DNA from: Roseiarcus sp963832305
GTDB taxonomy: Bacteria > Pseudomonadota > Alphaproteobacteria > Rhizobiales > Beijerinckiaceae
Length of the DNA: 64,000 nt
Reading direction: 5' to 3'
Assembly (NCBI GenBank): GCA_963832305.1
Contig: CAWHTU010000011.1
Coordinates: 75,961 to 139,960 of the forward strand
The first letter of the stretch is position 1. Each line of letters opens with the position of its first letter. A model generated the notes under the pieces. It made no database searches. It worked only from the letters and a program-made list of their open reading frames with translations, and had not been told where the DNA came from. The translations under genes were made by a program, and so were the position numbers. Shown in pieces: positions 9,440-18,979 of the stretch.

Positions 9440-12400
9440 TCACTCCGGCGCGTCCAGCCTCTCGCGCACCTTTGCCGCCAGATCATGAAACGAAAAAGGC
9501 TTGCCGATCACGTAAACGCCTGGTTCGATTCGGCCGTGGCGAATGATTGCGTCGCGGCTGTATCCGGTCATGAACAGCACTCTGAGGCCATTGCGAAGCT
9601 TGACCGCTTCGTCGGCGAGTTCGCGTCCATTCATGTCTCCAGGCATCACGACATCGGTCAACAGCAGATCCAGCTGCTCTGTGCCTTGGAGGGCCGCCAA
9701 CGCGGCTTTGGCGCTCGCCGATTCGGAGACGCGGTAGCCAAGCTCGCGCAGGATTTCAGCCGTGTACCCCCGGACTGCGTCGTCATCCTCGACCACGAGA
9801 ACGGATTCACGGCCTCGAGCTGGCGCGAGGGGCTTCCGGTCAGCCTCATTTGACTCGGGCGGCGCAACGGATCGGCGCGGCAGATAGATCCTGACGACAG
9901 TCCCTCTGTCCATTTCGCTTTCGATCTGAACCTGTCCGGCGGACTGGCGGGTGAAGCCGTAAACCTGGCTCAAGCCCAGGCCGGTGCCTTTGCCGATCTC
10001 CTTGGTCGTAAAGAACGGATCGAAGGCCCGCTTGCGGGTGTCTTCATCCATGCCAACGCCGGTGTCCGCGACCGAGATCATGACATACTCGCCCGACGCG
10101 ATCCGTTCGGGCATCGCGCCGATGGCGGCTGCGTCGAGAAAACGATTTGCCGTTTCAATGACGAGCTTGCCGCCGCGCGGCATGGCGTCCCTCGCGTTGA
10201 GCGCCAGGTTGATGAGTGCGTTCTCGAGCTGGTTGGGATCGACGAACGCGGTCCAAAGCGCATCGCCAAGGATGGTCTCGAGCGCGATCTGCTCGCCGAG
10301 GGTTCGTTGCAGGAGATCGCAGATGCCGGCCACCAGCGCATTGGCGTTGACGGCTCGTGGGGCGAGCGCCTGTTGGCGTGAAAAGGCGAGCAGCCGGTCG
10401 GTAAGCGCTTGCGCGCGCTGCACGCCCTGAAGCGCCATGTCCTTCGCGCGCGCGATTCGGGCCGTCGCCTGAGAATCGGGCAGACCGCCGAGCTGGCGGT
10501 CGATGGTGTCGAGCCCGCCGAGCACCAATGTCAGCATATTGTTGAAATCATGCGCCACTCCGCCCGTAAGCTGGCCGAGCGCCTCCATTTTTTGCGATTG
10601 ACGAAGGTGTTCCTCGAGGCGCCTTCGCTCGGTGACGTCGCGAGCGCTCACGATCACACGCCGGGGTTCCCCTGCGCGCCTCGGAACGGCGGTCGCAACC
10701 GCCTCGACCACACCGCCGCCCTGCATTCTTTCGTAGCGGATGCTGCTTCCCTCGCGCAGGCATTCCGCGAGGCGCTCGTCGACCGCCGCGCCCATTTCCG
10801 GGCCAAGCACGTCCTTGGTTCTGCGCCCGACAACCTCATCCCTCGCCATCCCATAGAGGCGAAGCGTGGCCGGATTGACCTCCTGGTAACGGAAGCCGCC
10901 ATCCTCCTCGACCAGGATCGCGTGGCACTCCGACGAATGCTCGAAGAACGTGCCGACGAGGGCCTCGGTGGCCGCCAATTGCGCCGTTCGTTCGTCGACC
11001 CGCCTCTCCAGCGTCTCGTTGATCTGCGTGAGCTGCTGTTCAGCCTCTTTCGCCTCGGTCACATCATGCGCCACGCCGATGAAGCCGATATGTTCGTCTG
11101 CGGTCCCCCATCTGGGCTGCGACGCTGACCGCAGCCACCGCCACTCGCCGTCGCTACGGCGGAAGCGGGCCTCAACCGTGACAAGCCGCACCGAGGGTCC
11201 GACCGCGGGCTCTTCGGCAAGGATCCGCGGAAGATCGTCCGGGTGAAGCGCTCGGCGCCAATCGAAATCGAGCGCATCCGCGTAGGCAAGGCCGAGAAAC
11301 TCGAGGTAGGCCTGATTGACGAATTCCCTTTTGCCGTCGGCTCCGGTCACCCAGATCAGCACCGGAGCGCTGTTTGCTATGGAGCGAAACCTCGCCTCGC
11401 TTTCGGCGATCCTTTCCTCGGCGATTTTTCGCTCCGAGATGTCGCTGACCACGACATAGACGCCCAGGATTCGGCCCGAAGCGTCGCGGTGCGGGACATG
11501 GATCACCTGCGTCGCGGTCGCGCCGGTCGAGCGGAGGAAATCGGCCTCGTAGGACACGCTCTCGCCCGCCAGCGCGCGCTCCAAAAAGGGCTGGCGCGCC
11601 GCGTACATCGCCGGGCTCATGACCTCATCCACCCGCCGGCCAAGGATCGCGCTCAACGGGCGCTCGAACCAGGTTTCGTACGCCTTGTTGGCGAAGCGGA
11701 AGACCTGATCCTTGTCGACGTAGGATATAAGCACCGGGAGGGCGTCGGCGATCGCGCGCAGCTTTTCTTCGCTCTCCCGCGCTTCCTGCTCGGCGAGCTT
11801 GCGATCGGTGATGTCCATATGCGCGCCGACCAGGGCGATCGGCGCAGCATTTTCATCGCGTTCAATTTCTCCGACGGCGCGTATCCACCGCACCGCGCCG
11901 TCGCTCGGGCGAATGATCCGGTATTCCGACTTGTAGTGGGTCTCGCCGCCGGCGACGACGCGCAGAAAGTGCTCGACCGCCCGCGAGCGGTCGTCCGGAT
12001 GGATGCGGCGCGCCCAATCCTCGTGAGTTTCGACCCCGGCGTACGGCGGCAGGCCGTGCAGGCGCATATATTCGGGCGACCGATGACCGGTGAAGCCGCC
12101 GACGAGGTCGACTCTCATGCCGCCGATGCCGCCGATCTCCTGAACTCGCGCGAGCTCCAGCTCGCGACGACGGAGCGTCTCAAGGATTTTCTGCCGATCG
12201 GTGGCGTCTTTGAATGCGACTCCGATCCCTTCGCCGAGCGGAAATGCGCGGACCTCGTGAAAGCGATCCGGCCGCCGGATCGTATAGCTCTCGAATTGCT
12301 GTTCCTGGCGGTTCGACATCGCCAGGCGATAGCGGCGATCGAATTCCGTCCCGACAATCCCCGGCGACACCTCCCACAGCAGCTTGCCGAGCACCTCGTC

Positions 12401-12589
12401 CCGCGCGATTTCGAACATTCCCTCGGCCGCGCGATTGAAGGCGATGAACCTCCAATTGGAGTCGAGCGCGAAGAACCCTTCGGCGAGTCCGTCCAGGATC
12501 TGATCGACGGACAAGGGCGCGCGACGCGCGTGGTCCGCCGTCGAGGGGTTTGCGCCAAGCTCCGAAACGGTCAATTCGTCTCCACTCAT
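9440..12589 (-). CDS. Multi-PAS hybrid sensor histidine kinase with C-terminal receiver
   Basis: A cytoplasmic sensor of about 1050 residues with no membrane helices. Five consecutive PAS-type domains occupy roughly residues 20-660, each followed by a PAC-like strand (for example GAHMDITDRK, VVVSDISERK, GVAHDVTEAK, VSARDVTERR). The HisKA phosphoacceptor is in LTGGVAHDFNNML. The ATPase domain shows NALINLALNARDAM (N box), VADTGVGM (G1) and GKGTGLGLSQVYGF (G2). A CheY-like receiver ends the protein (VLVVEDDDAVRGY, LLLTDVVMPGDMNG, IGKPFS). The ATG at 12589 (MSGDELTV) is chosen; the open frame extends to 12688 but codes for Arg-rich sequence unlike a real N-terminus. No LOV-type cysteine motif is seen, and the signal is unknown. 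Confidence 0.93.
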   Translation of the reverse strand: MSGDELTVSELGANPSTADHARRAPLSVDQILDGLAEGFFALDSNWRFIAFNRAAEGMFEIARDEVLGKLLWEVSPGIVGTEFDRRYRLAMSNRQEQQFESYTIRRPDRFHEVRAFPLGEGIGVAFKDATDRQKILETLRRRELELARVQEIGGIGGMRVDLVGGFTGHRSPEYMRLHGLPPYAGVETHEDWARRIHPDDRSRAVEHFLRVVAGGETHYKSEYRIIRPSDGAVRWIRAVGEIERDENAAPIALVGAHMDITDRKLAEQEARESEEKLRAIADALPVLISYVDKDQVFRFANKAYETWFERPLSAILGRRVDEVMSPAMYAARQPFLERALAGESVSYEADFLRSTGATATQVIHVPHRDASGRILGVYVVVSDISERKIAEERIAESEARFRSIANSAPVLIWVTGADGKREFVNQAYLEFLGLAYADALDFDWRRALHPDDLPRILAEEPAVGPSVRLVTVEARFRRSDGEWRWLRSASQPRWGTADEHIGFIGVAHDVTEAKEAEQQLTQINETLERRVDERTAQLAATEALVGTFFEHSSECHAILVEEDGGFRYQEVNPATLRLYGMARDEVVGRRTKDVLGPEMGAAVDERLAECLREGSSIRYERMQGGGVVEAVATAVPRRAGEPRRVIVSARDVTERRRLEEHLRQSQKMEALGQLTGGVAHDFNNMLTLVLGGLDTIDRQLGGLPDSQATARIARAKDMALQGVQRAQALTDRLLAFSRQQALAPRAVNANALVAGICDLLQRTLGEQIALETILGDALWTAFVDPNQLENALINLALNARDAMPRGGKLVIETANRFLDAAAIGAMPERIASGEYVMISVADTGVGMDEDTRKRAFDPFFTTKEIGKGTGLGLSQVYGFTRQSAGQVQIESEMDRGTVVRIYLPRRSVAPPESNEADRKPLAPARGRESVLVVEDDDAVRGYTAEILRELGYRVSESASAKAALAALQGTEQLDLLLTDVVMPGDMNGRELADEAVKLRNGLRVLFMTGYSRDAIIRHGRIEPGVYVIGKPFSFHDLAAKVRERLDAPE

Positions 12590-12793
12590 GAAGCGCTTCC
12601 TCCTCAAGCGCTTAGGCCGAGCGTAGCCTATCAGGGACGGATTTCCGGGCAAGCGCCGCCGCCTTCGAAAAAGCCGACCCCTATGCACTTGAGCCGATCA
12701 AGTCTAGGGCCATCGGAGGGTAGGGTCGGTGTTCGAAGGCCTGGGCTTATCCGGCGGCCCAGTGAACGCCCGACAGCGCGGGCCCCGCCTGCC

Positions 12794-13585
12794 TCAATGC
12801 GACTTGAACCGCCTAGCAAGGCTCCCGAGATAGACGAGGCCGGAGAGGGCGGTGATCCAGAAGCTGGTCGGCCAATCGGTGTAGAAGGCGAGCGTGAGCC
12901 CGCCCCACGCCTCGGCCAACGCCAGAGCGGCGGCCAGCGCCACGCCGCCCCACAACCGGCGCGAAAGATTCTGCGCCGCCGACGCCGGGCCGACCATCAG
13001 CGTGAACACGAGAAGCACGCCGACGATTTGCGCGCATTCCGCGACCGCGATCCCCACGATCGCCAAGAACGCCACCGAGACGAAGCGAATGGGCACGCCC
13101 CGCGCCTCGGCGAGCTCGCTTTGCAGTGAAGCGAAGATGAGCGGGCGGGCGATGCAGGCCAGCGCGACGAGGCTCACGATCGACAGCAAGGCCAGCGTCG
13201 TGAGCGCGGCGTCGTCGACGCCGAGCACATTGCCGAACAGGAGCGCCGCTGCTTGCGTCGCCCCGGTGGTGTAGAAATGCAGGAAGAGAAGTCCCAGGCC
13301 CAGCGCCAGCGACAGCATCATGCCGATCGCGACATCGCGCTCGGCGAGCTTCTCGCCGAAAAATCCCATGCCGATTCCGCTCAAGAAGGTGAAGCCGACA
13401 AGGCCGGCCAGCGGCGACAGGCCGAACAGGACTGCGCCCGTCGCCCCGGTGAAGCCGACATGCGACAGCGCATGGCCAGCGAAGGTTTGTCCGCGCAGCA
13501 CCAGGAAGAAGCCGACGGTTCCGGCGAGAATCGCCGCCGTGCCCGACGCGGCAAAGGCGGTGCGCATGAAATCATATTCAAGCAT
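12794..13585 (-). CDS. znuB: Zinc ABC transporter permease
   Basis: A polytopic inner-membrane permease of the ABC-3 family (Zn/Mn uptake) with about eight helices. Typical segments are LRGQTFAGHALSHVGFTGAT, QAAALLFGNVLGV, and LLVFTLMVGPASAA. The ATG at 13585 (MLEYDFMRTAF) is chosen because the upstream open frame overlaps the His-rich tail of znuC. The start lies 8 bases inside znuC, so the two are translationally coupled. It is the last gene of znuA-znuC-znuB, read leftward from the Zur-controlled region at 15.3 kb. Confidence 0.93.
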   Translation of the reverse strand: MLEYDFMRTAFAASGTAAILAGTVGFFLVLRGQTFAGHALSHVGFTGATGAVLFGLSPLAGLVGFTFLSGIGMGFFGEKLAERDVAIGMMLSLALGLGLLFLHFYTTGATQAAALLFGNVLGVDDAALTTLALLSIVSLVALACIARPLIFASLQSELAEARGVPIRFVSVAFLAIVGIAVAECAQIVGVLLVFTLMVGPASAAQNLSRRLWGGVALAAALALAEAWGGLTLAFYTDWPTSFWITALSGLVYLGSLARRFKSH

Positions 13586-14414
13586 GCGCGTCGTCGTGAT
13601 CGTGCGCATGGCCGTGCCCGTGCTCATCATGGCGGTGTGCGTCGCGCTCGACGTCGACGCCGCCCGCCATGACGAAATAGCGGTCCTTGACGTGGACGAC
13701 CTCGATGTCCGTCCGATAGAGGCGTGACAGCACCGGGCCAGTGACGACCTCGTCGACGGCGCCGATCACCGCCGCCCCGCCGCCGAGATAGAGCACCCGA
13801 TCGATGGCGTTGACCAGCGGGTTGAGCTCGTGGGCGCTGAACAGGATCGCGATTTTGAGGTTATCGCAAATGCGCCTGGCGATTTCGACGATGTCCCTTT
13901 GATGCGCCGGGTCGAGCGAGATCAGTGGCTCGTCGAGCATCATAAGGCGCGGCTTGCCGATGAGCGCCTGGCTCAACAGCACGAGCTGGCGCTCGCCGCC
14001 CGACAGTTCGCCAATCGAGCGGCGGGCGAGGTCGCGCGCGCCGACTTGGTCGAGCGCCCAGTCGATCTCGCGCCGCGCTGCCTTGTCGAGCCTGACGAGG
14101 CCGAACCGGCCGCCGATCGCCGCAGATGCGACGACGTCCCAGCCGCTCAGCCTGAGTCTGGCGACAGCGCCGCCGCTCTGCGGCATGTAACCGATAAGGG
14201 CGTTGCCGCGCGTGACAGGACGGTCGAGCACGGCGATGGCCCCCGACGCGACCGGAACGAGACCGAGCGCGGCGCGCATCAGCGTGGTCTTGCCGGCGCC
14301 GTTCGCGCCCAGCATGCCGACGAATTCGCCGTCCTCGATGTCGAAGCTGGCGGCCGAGAGGATATCGCGGCCGCCGAGCCTGACCGTTACATTGTCGAAG
14401 CCAAGAGCCGTCAC
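13578..14414 (-). CDS. znuC: Zinc ABC transporter ATP-binding protein with His-rich tail
   Basis: ABC ATPase with Walker A GANGAGKTTL, the Q-loop in GYMPQSGG, signature LSGGERQLVLL and Walker B LMMLDEPLI. The C-terminus is strikingly His/Asp-rich (HRHDEHGHGHAHDHDDAHA), a feature often seen in ZnuC and suggesting direct zinc sensing or buffering at the membrane. The start is a GTG at 14414 that shares a base with the znuA stop (TAGTG); upstream residues of the longer frame do not match the family. It supplies energy for ZnuB-mediated zinc import. Confidence 0.95.
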   Translation of the reverse strand: MTALGFDNVTVRLGGRDILSAASFDIEDGEFVGMLGANGAGKTTLMRAALGLVPVASGAIAVLDRPVTRGNALIGYMPQSGGAVARLRLSGWDVVASAAIGGRFGLVRLDKAARREIDWALDQVGARDLARRSIGELSGGERQLVLLSQALIGKPRLMMLDEPLISLDPAHQRDIVEIARRICDNLKIAILFSAHELNPLVNAIDRVLYLGGGAAVIGAVDEVVTGPVLSRLYRTDIEVVHVKDRYFVMAGGVDVERDAHRHDEHGHGHAHDHDDAHA

Positions 14415-15284
14415 TACGCCCCGCCGGCGAGCGCCTTGTCGAGCGCGTTGAGCTGCCCCATCATCCAATCCTGGTAGGTCGAGTTCGGCGGCTCGGTTTC
14501 GGAGACGCCGACGACCGGGATGCCGTTGTCCTTGGCGAGCTGCACCAGCTTGCCGACCGCGGGCTCGCTCGCTTGCGCATTGTAGAGCATCGCCTTCACC
14601 TTCTTGCCCTTGAGGTCGTTCTCGAACGCAGCCACTTCGGAAGGCGTCGGCTCGGCGTTGTTCATGATCGCAAGGGCATATTTTTCGTTATGCACCTTGA
14701 GGCCGATCAGCCCGGCCTGATAGCCGAACACCGGCTCTGAAGCGGTGACCGGCTGGCCGGCGTAGGACTTGCGCATTGCGGCGATCTTGTCGTCGAGGGG
14801 CTTCAGCGAACTCGAGGAACTTGGCTTGGCCCTGCTCATAGTCCGCCTTGTGCGCCGGGTCGATGGCGATGAGGTCGGCGACCAGCGCCTTCGCGGCGGC
14901 CTTCATATAAGCCGGATCGTACCAGAGGTGCGGATTGTCGCCCGGCTTGTGGCCGACGAGCGCGCCGACGATGATTTCCTTGCGTGCCGGCGCTTTGTGG
15001 GCGCTGAGGAGCTTTTCCATCCACGGATCGTAATCGACACCGTTGACGATGACGACTTTGGCGTCGCTCAACGCCTTCGCCGTCTCCGGGCTCGCTTCGA
15101 ACAGATGCGGGTCGTCGTCCGGATTCGACAGAATGCTGGTCACGACGACGTTCGGGCCGCCGATCTGCGATGCGAGGTCGCCATAGAAATTCTCCGCGGC
15201 GACCACTTTCACCGGATCGGCGAACGCGGGCGCGCTCAGCCCACAAAGCGCTATCGCCGCGATGAGATGGAGCTTGTTGATCAT
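14414..15284 (-). CDS. znuA: Zinc-binding periplasmic protein, one-base insertion
   Basis: Cluster A-I solute-binding protein. The first 22 residues are a signal peptide ending in APAFA. Metal ligands fit the family: histidines in DDDPHLFEAS and GDNPHLWYDP, with further acidic residues in the C-terminal lobe. The coding frame changes at 14809/14810: the plus strand reads GAACTC where GACTC is expected. Removing one base links KFLE to SLKPLDDKIAAM and gives a protein of about 289 residues. Because the second half is otherwise intact down to the stop that abuts znuC, an assembly error is likely. The gene diverges from zur and shares its control region. Confidence 0.92.
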
Positions 15285-15335
15285 GGGACACAGGCCTCCG
15301 TCGGTTGACGCGCCAGAGGGGGCGCGAACGCGCTC

Positions 15336-15354
15336 TGTTATGTTATACTCTATC
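15336..15354. promoter_or_regulatory. Probable Zur operator between znuA and zur
   Basis: An AT-rich, imperfectly palindromic stretch (TGTTATGTTATACTCTATC) stands out in otherwise GC-rich DNA, between the divergent znuA and zur starts. It resembles the alphaproteobacterial Zur box built on TGTTATNNTATAACA-like half sites. Its right half is poor, so the exact centre is uncertain. A second AT-rich patch (CTTATATCATTTC) lies at about 15377-15389. Confidence 0.55.
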
Positions 15355-15424
15355 GCTAGGCAAGCCCAATCTGCAATCTTATATCATTTCGTGCGGCAAA
15401 TGCCGTGGTAGGATCGAAAGCGCG

Positions 15425-15904
15425 ATGAGCAAAAAGCCAACGTCGGCGAGAGGTGCGGACCGCGAGCCGAACGCGGCTCGATGGCAAAAGCAGGTCGAGA
15501 GCGCCTGCGCCGAGAAGGGCCTGCATCTGACCCCGCTCCGCCGGCAGGTTCTGGCCATCCTGGCCGAGAGCTCCGCCCCACTCGGGGCCTATGCGATCAT
15601 TGATCAGCTGTCGCGGCTCGAGGGCAAGCCGGTCGCGCCGCCGACCGTGTATCGCACGCTCGATTTCTTTCGCGGTCACGGGTTCGTCTACAAGATCGAA
15701 AGCCGCAACGCCTACGCGCCCTGCGAGCATCTTGGCCATGCGCATCATGGCGCGCTGCTCCTGTGCGAGAAATGCGGACGCAGCGACGAAATCGAGGACG
15801 TCAAACTCGACCGCCTGTTGCAGGAAGCGGCCGCCCGCGCCGGCTTTGCGCCGCACCGGCAGATGGTCGAGCTCGTGGGCCTGTGCCGGGACTGCGCGGC
15901 CTGA
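15425..15904 (+). CDS. zur: Zinc uptake regulator, Fur family
   Basis: A 159-residue Fur-family repressor. The winged helix shows LTPLRRQVLAIL and APPTVYRTLDFF. The dimerisation part carries the metal-binding segments HLGHAHHGALLLCEKCGRSDE and GLCRDCAA, with the two CxxC pairs that hold the structural zinc. The position next to znuABC, rather than an iron locus, and the HAHH cluster point to Zur and not Fur. The ATG at 15425 follows a short leader; the frame upstream to 15305 runs over the operator and is not coding. It converges on argH with 5 bases between the stops. Confidence 0.92.
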   Translation: MSKKPTSARGADREPNAARWQKQVESACAEKGLHLTPLRRQVLAILAESSAPLGAYAIIDQLSRLEGKPVAPPTVYRTLDFFRGHGFVYKIESRNAYAPCEHLGHAHHGALLLCEKCGRSDEIEDVKLDRLLQEAAARAGFAPHRQMVELVGLCRDCAA

Positions 15905-15909
15905 AGGGC

Positions 15910-17296
15910 TCACCCCTGCTCCGAGCCTCTTGAGCCACGCCTTCGCCTGTCGGCGCACGTTGGCGGGCGCGGCGCCGCCGTAGGACGTCCGGCTCCTGAC
16001 CGAGCGTTCGACCCGAGCACGCCAAACGCTTCGTCGGTGATCCGCGGCTCGATGCTCTTCATCTCGTCGAGCGTCAGCTTCTCAAGCGCGACGCCGCGCG
16101 ACGCGGCGAGGGCGACGATGCGGCCGGTGACGTGGTGGGCTTCGCGGAAGGGCAGCTTGAGCGCCCGCACGAGCCAGTCGGCGAGGTCGGTTGCGGTCGC
16201 GTAAGCCCGCGCCGGCCGCGGCCTTCATCCGCTTCGGATCGGGCGTCATGTCCTCGACCATGCCGGTGATGGCGGCGAGCGAGAGCGCGAGCGTCCGGAA
16301 CGCGTCGAAGGCGCCTTCCTTGTCTTCCTGCATGTCCTTCGAATAGGCGAGCGGCAGGCCCTTCATCACGGTCAGAAGCCCGACCAGGGCGCCGACGATC
16401 CGCCCGGTCTTGCCGCGCACCAGTTCGGCCGCGTCGGGATTGCGCTTCTGCGGCATGATCGACGAGCCGGTGGTGAAGGCGTCGGAGAGCCTGACGAAGC
16501 CGAATTGCGGCGTCGTCCAGAGCACGATCTCCTCGGCGAGGCGCGAAAGATGGGTCGCCGCGATCGCCGCGGCGGCGAGCGCCTCGAGGGCGAAGTCGCG
16601 ATCGGCGACGCTGTCGAGCGAGTTCGCGGTCGGCCGGTCGAAGCCGAGCGTCTTCGCGGTCATGTCGCGGTCGATCGGGAACGAGGTGCCGGCGAGCGCC
16701 GCGGCGCCGAGCGGGCATTCGTTGAGGCGCTTGCGCGCGTCGGCGAAGCGGCCCGCATCGCGCGCCAGCATCTCGACATAGGCCATGAGATGATGGCCGA
16801 AGGTGACCGGCTGCGCCGATTGCAGATGGGTGAACCCCGGCATGACCATGTCGGCCGAGTCGAGCGCGCGGGCGGCGAGCGCGCGTTGCAAGCGAGCGAT
16901 CTGGAGGCGGATCGCGTCGATCGCGTCGCGCACCCACATGCGGAAGTCGACGGCGACCTGATCGTTGCGCGAGCGCGCGGTATGGAGACGTCCCGCGGCC
17001 GCGCCGACGATCTCGCTCAAGCGGCTTTCGACGTTCATATGGATGTCTTCGAGCGCGCGCGAGAACGAAAACGTCCCTGCCTCGATTTCGCCTTTGACTT
17101 GGGCGAGACCCTTCGCGATCGCCTGGGCGTCGGCGGCTTCGATGATGCCCTGGCGGGCGAGCATGGCGAGATGGGCCTCCGAGCCTGCGATGTCCTGGGC
17201 GGCGAGCTTGCGGTCGAATTCGATCGAGGCGTTGATCTCCTCCATCGCTTCGGCCGGGGATCCAGCGAACCGGCCGCCCCACATCGTGTTGCTCAT
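15910..17296 (-). CDS. argH: Argininosuccinate lyase, broken by two or three single-base indels
   Basis: Last step of arginine synthesis: argininosuccinate to arginine + fumarate. The N-terminus MSNTMWGGRFAG, the catalytic-histidine region GFTHLQSAQPVTFGHH and the signature TGSSIMPQKRNPDAAELVRG are intact. The frame shifts near 16203-16206, where the coding strand reads GGCTTACGCG for GGCTACGCG (YATATDLADWLVRALKLPF). It shifts again near 16012-16015, where TCGAACGC needs one more G (GSERSVRSRTSYGG). A third, near 15924, would convert RLGAGV into RLEQG and a stop at 15910. Three indels in one conserved biosynthetic gene are more likely technical than real decay. It is divergent from the TlpA-like gene, with 25 bases between starts. 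Confidence 0.9.
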
Positions 17297-17321
17297 TTGA
17301 GTTGGTCCTGGATGCTTGGAC

Positions 17322-17974
17322 ATGACGAAGATCGATAGTCCGCCGCGCCGGCGATTTGCTTTTGTTCCTGTTATCGGCGCGCTCGCGGCCGTCGTCGCCG
17401 CGGCCGTCCTATACGAGACGGCGCGGCCGGCCGGCAAGGCGGCGTCCGACTGCCCCGCCGATTCGACCAGGCTCGCGGCCGCGCTCGCGCCGCTTGCGAA
17501 GGGCGAACTCGCGGCGCTCGTCAGGTCTCGCCCGAGCCGCGGCGGCCCGAGGCGTTCGCGTTTCAGCGCGAAGACGGCGGCAAAGTGACGCTGGCGGACT
17601 TCCACGGCCGGGCGGTGCTGCTCAACCTGTGGGCGACCTGGTGCGTGCCCTGCCGGGCGGAGATGCCGGCGCTCGACCGGCTTCAGGCCGCGAAAGGCGG
17701 GCAGGGCTTCGAAGTGGTGGCGGTGAATGTCGACACCGCGCGGCTCGAGCGGCGGGCCGCGTTTCTCGACAGCATCGGCGTCAAGTCGCTCGCGCGGTTC
17801 TCCGATCCGAGCGGCGACGCCTTCGAAACCCTTCGCAAGGATGGCAAGGCGCTCGGCCTTCCGGTGACGCTGATCATCGACAAGGACGGGTGCGAAATCG
17901 GCGCCGTCGAGGGCGGCGCCAAATGGGACTCGGCCGAAGCGCAGGCGCTGGTCGAGGCGCTGAAGGGCGGGTAG
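17322..17974 (+). CDS. TlpA-like thiol-disulfide interchange protein, one-base deletion
   Basis: A membrane-anchored thioredoxin-fold protein facing the periplasm. One N-terminal helix (about residues 12-31) is followed by the domain with LLNLWATWCVPCRAEMPALD, including the CVPC redox pair, and the cis-Pro segment GLPVTLII. The frame changes near 17523: GCTCGTCAGGTCTCG lacks one base, after which VSPEPRRPEAFAFQREDGG follows in the correct frame. The restored length is about 217 residues. Proteins of this type beside argH are common in Rhizobiales and serve cytochrome c or copper-centre maturation; the partner here is not known. Confidence 0.87.
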
Positions 17975-18032
17975 GGCTGCGGCCGAGGACGATTTGGGAC
18001 ACTTGGGGGTTTTGTGTGGGTTTTTGGGGATT

Positions 18033-18226
18033 GAGTAAAGTGTCACCGTTTTCCGTTTTCCCGTTTTCCGTCGTTTCCTCCGTTTTCCCGAATGCGCATC
18101 GGTGTTATCGCGAGAATACGGAATACGGAGCGAATACGGTGGAATACGGTGGAATACGGTGACACTTTACTACGGTGGAATACGGGAATACGGTGACACT
18201 ATCGGGAATACGGTGACACTTTACTC
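18033..18226. repeat. Left repeat cluster of a REP/RAYT module
   Basis: GAGTAAAGTGTCACCG occurs at 18033-18048. Its reverse complement (CGGTGACACTTTAC) is at 18157-18170 and 18211-18226, with a partial copy at 18191-18200. The space between holds tandem GGAATACGGT units (about 18109-18190). The whole 17975-18274 interval has no gene; these repeats fill it and end 48 bases before the transposase start. A long hairpin can form between the 18033 copy and the 18211 copy. Confidence 0.85.
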
Positions 18227-18274
18227 AATCCCCATTTCGTGTAGGTTTCCCTGCAGCTTCCCCTGAGGTTAGCA

Positions 18275-18979
18275 ATGGCCCGTATCGCGCGCTTCGTCGT
18301 CCCCGGCCTGCCGCATCATGTCACCCAGCGCGGTAACCGGCGCGAGCGCGTGTTCTTCGGCGACGACGATTACGCGCTCTACCGCGATCTGCTCGCGGAT
18401 CAATGCCGCAAGCAAGGCCTCGCGTGCTGGGCCTATTGCTTGATGCCGAACCACGTCCATCTCATTCTCGTTCCGGATCGGGAACAGGCGCTCGGGCGCG
18501 CGCTCGGCGAGACGCATCGGCGCTATTCCACGGCGATCAACGCGCGGCTCAGGGTGACCGGGCATCTCTTCCAGGCGCGGTTCGGCTCGGCTGCGATGGA
18601 CGAGGAGCATCTGATCACCGCGGCGCGATATGTGGCGTTGAACCCGGTGCGGGCGCGGCTCGTCGAGCGGGCGGAGGACTGGCGCTGGTCGAGCGTGGGC
18701 GCGCATCTTGCGGGCCGCGACGACAGCCTTGTCCGCGTTGCGCCCCTGATCGAGCGCTGCGGCGGGCGCTTTGCCGATCTGATCGAGACCGAGCCGTCCG
18801 CCGAGGCGGTTTCCGTGCTGCGCGCGAGCGAAACGATCGGCCGTCCGCTCGGCTCGGCGGCGTTCCTCGATCGCCTCGCCGCCGCGACCGGCCGTGATCC
18901 GCGTCCCAAGCGGCGCGGGCGGAAAGCGCGCGACGAGGGCGGGGAGGAGTCTGGGGACTTTGGGGACTTTGGGGACTGA
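18275..18979 (+). CDS. REP-associated tyrosine transposase (RAYT, Y1_Tnp family)
   Basis: A 234-residue HUH-type single-strand nuclease related to IS200/IS605 TnpA. The HUH pair is in CLMPNHVHLIL and the family signature ALGETHRRYSTAIN...GHLFQARF is present with the candidate catalytic tyrosine. AARYVALNPVRARLV and WRWSSVGAH are also typical. RAYTs recognise flanking REP palindromes and are usually single-copy domesticated transposases. The C-terminal GDFGDFGD residues are encoded by GGGGACTTT units that run straight into the right repeat cluster, so the gene end and the repeat are fused. The gene looks intact. Confidence 0.92.
   Translation: MARIARFVVPGLPHHVTQRGNRRERVFFGDDDYALYRDLLADQCRKQGLACWAYCLMPNHVHLILVPDREQALGRALGETHRRYSTAINARLRVTGHLFQARFGSAAMDEEHLITAARYVALNPVRARLVERAEDWRWSSVGAHLAGRDDSLVRVAPLIERCGGRFADLIETEPSAEAVSVLRASETIGRPLGSAAFLDRLAAATGRDPRPKRRGRKARDEGGEESGDFGDFGD

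Noticed and set aside
11243..13129. 628-codon plus-strand frame opposite the multi-PAS kinase and znuB
   Set aside because: Antisense shadow; the opposite strand has continuous domain matches.
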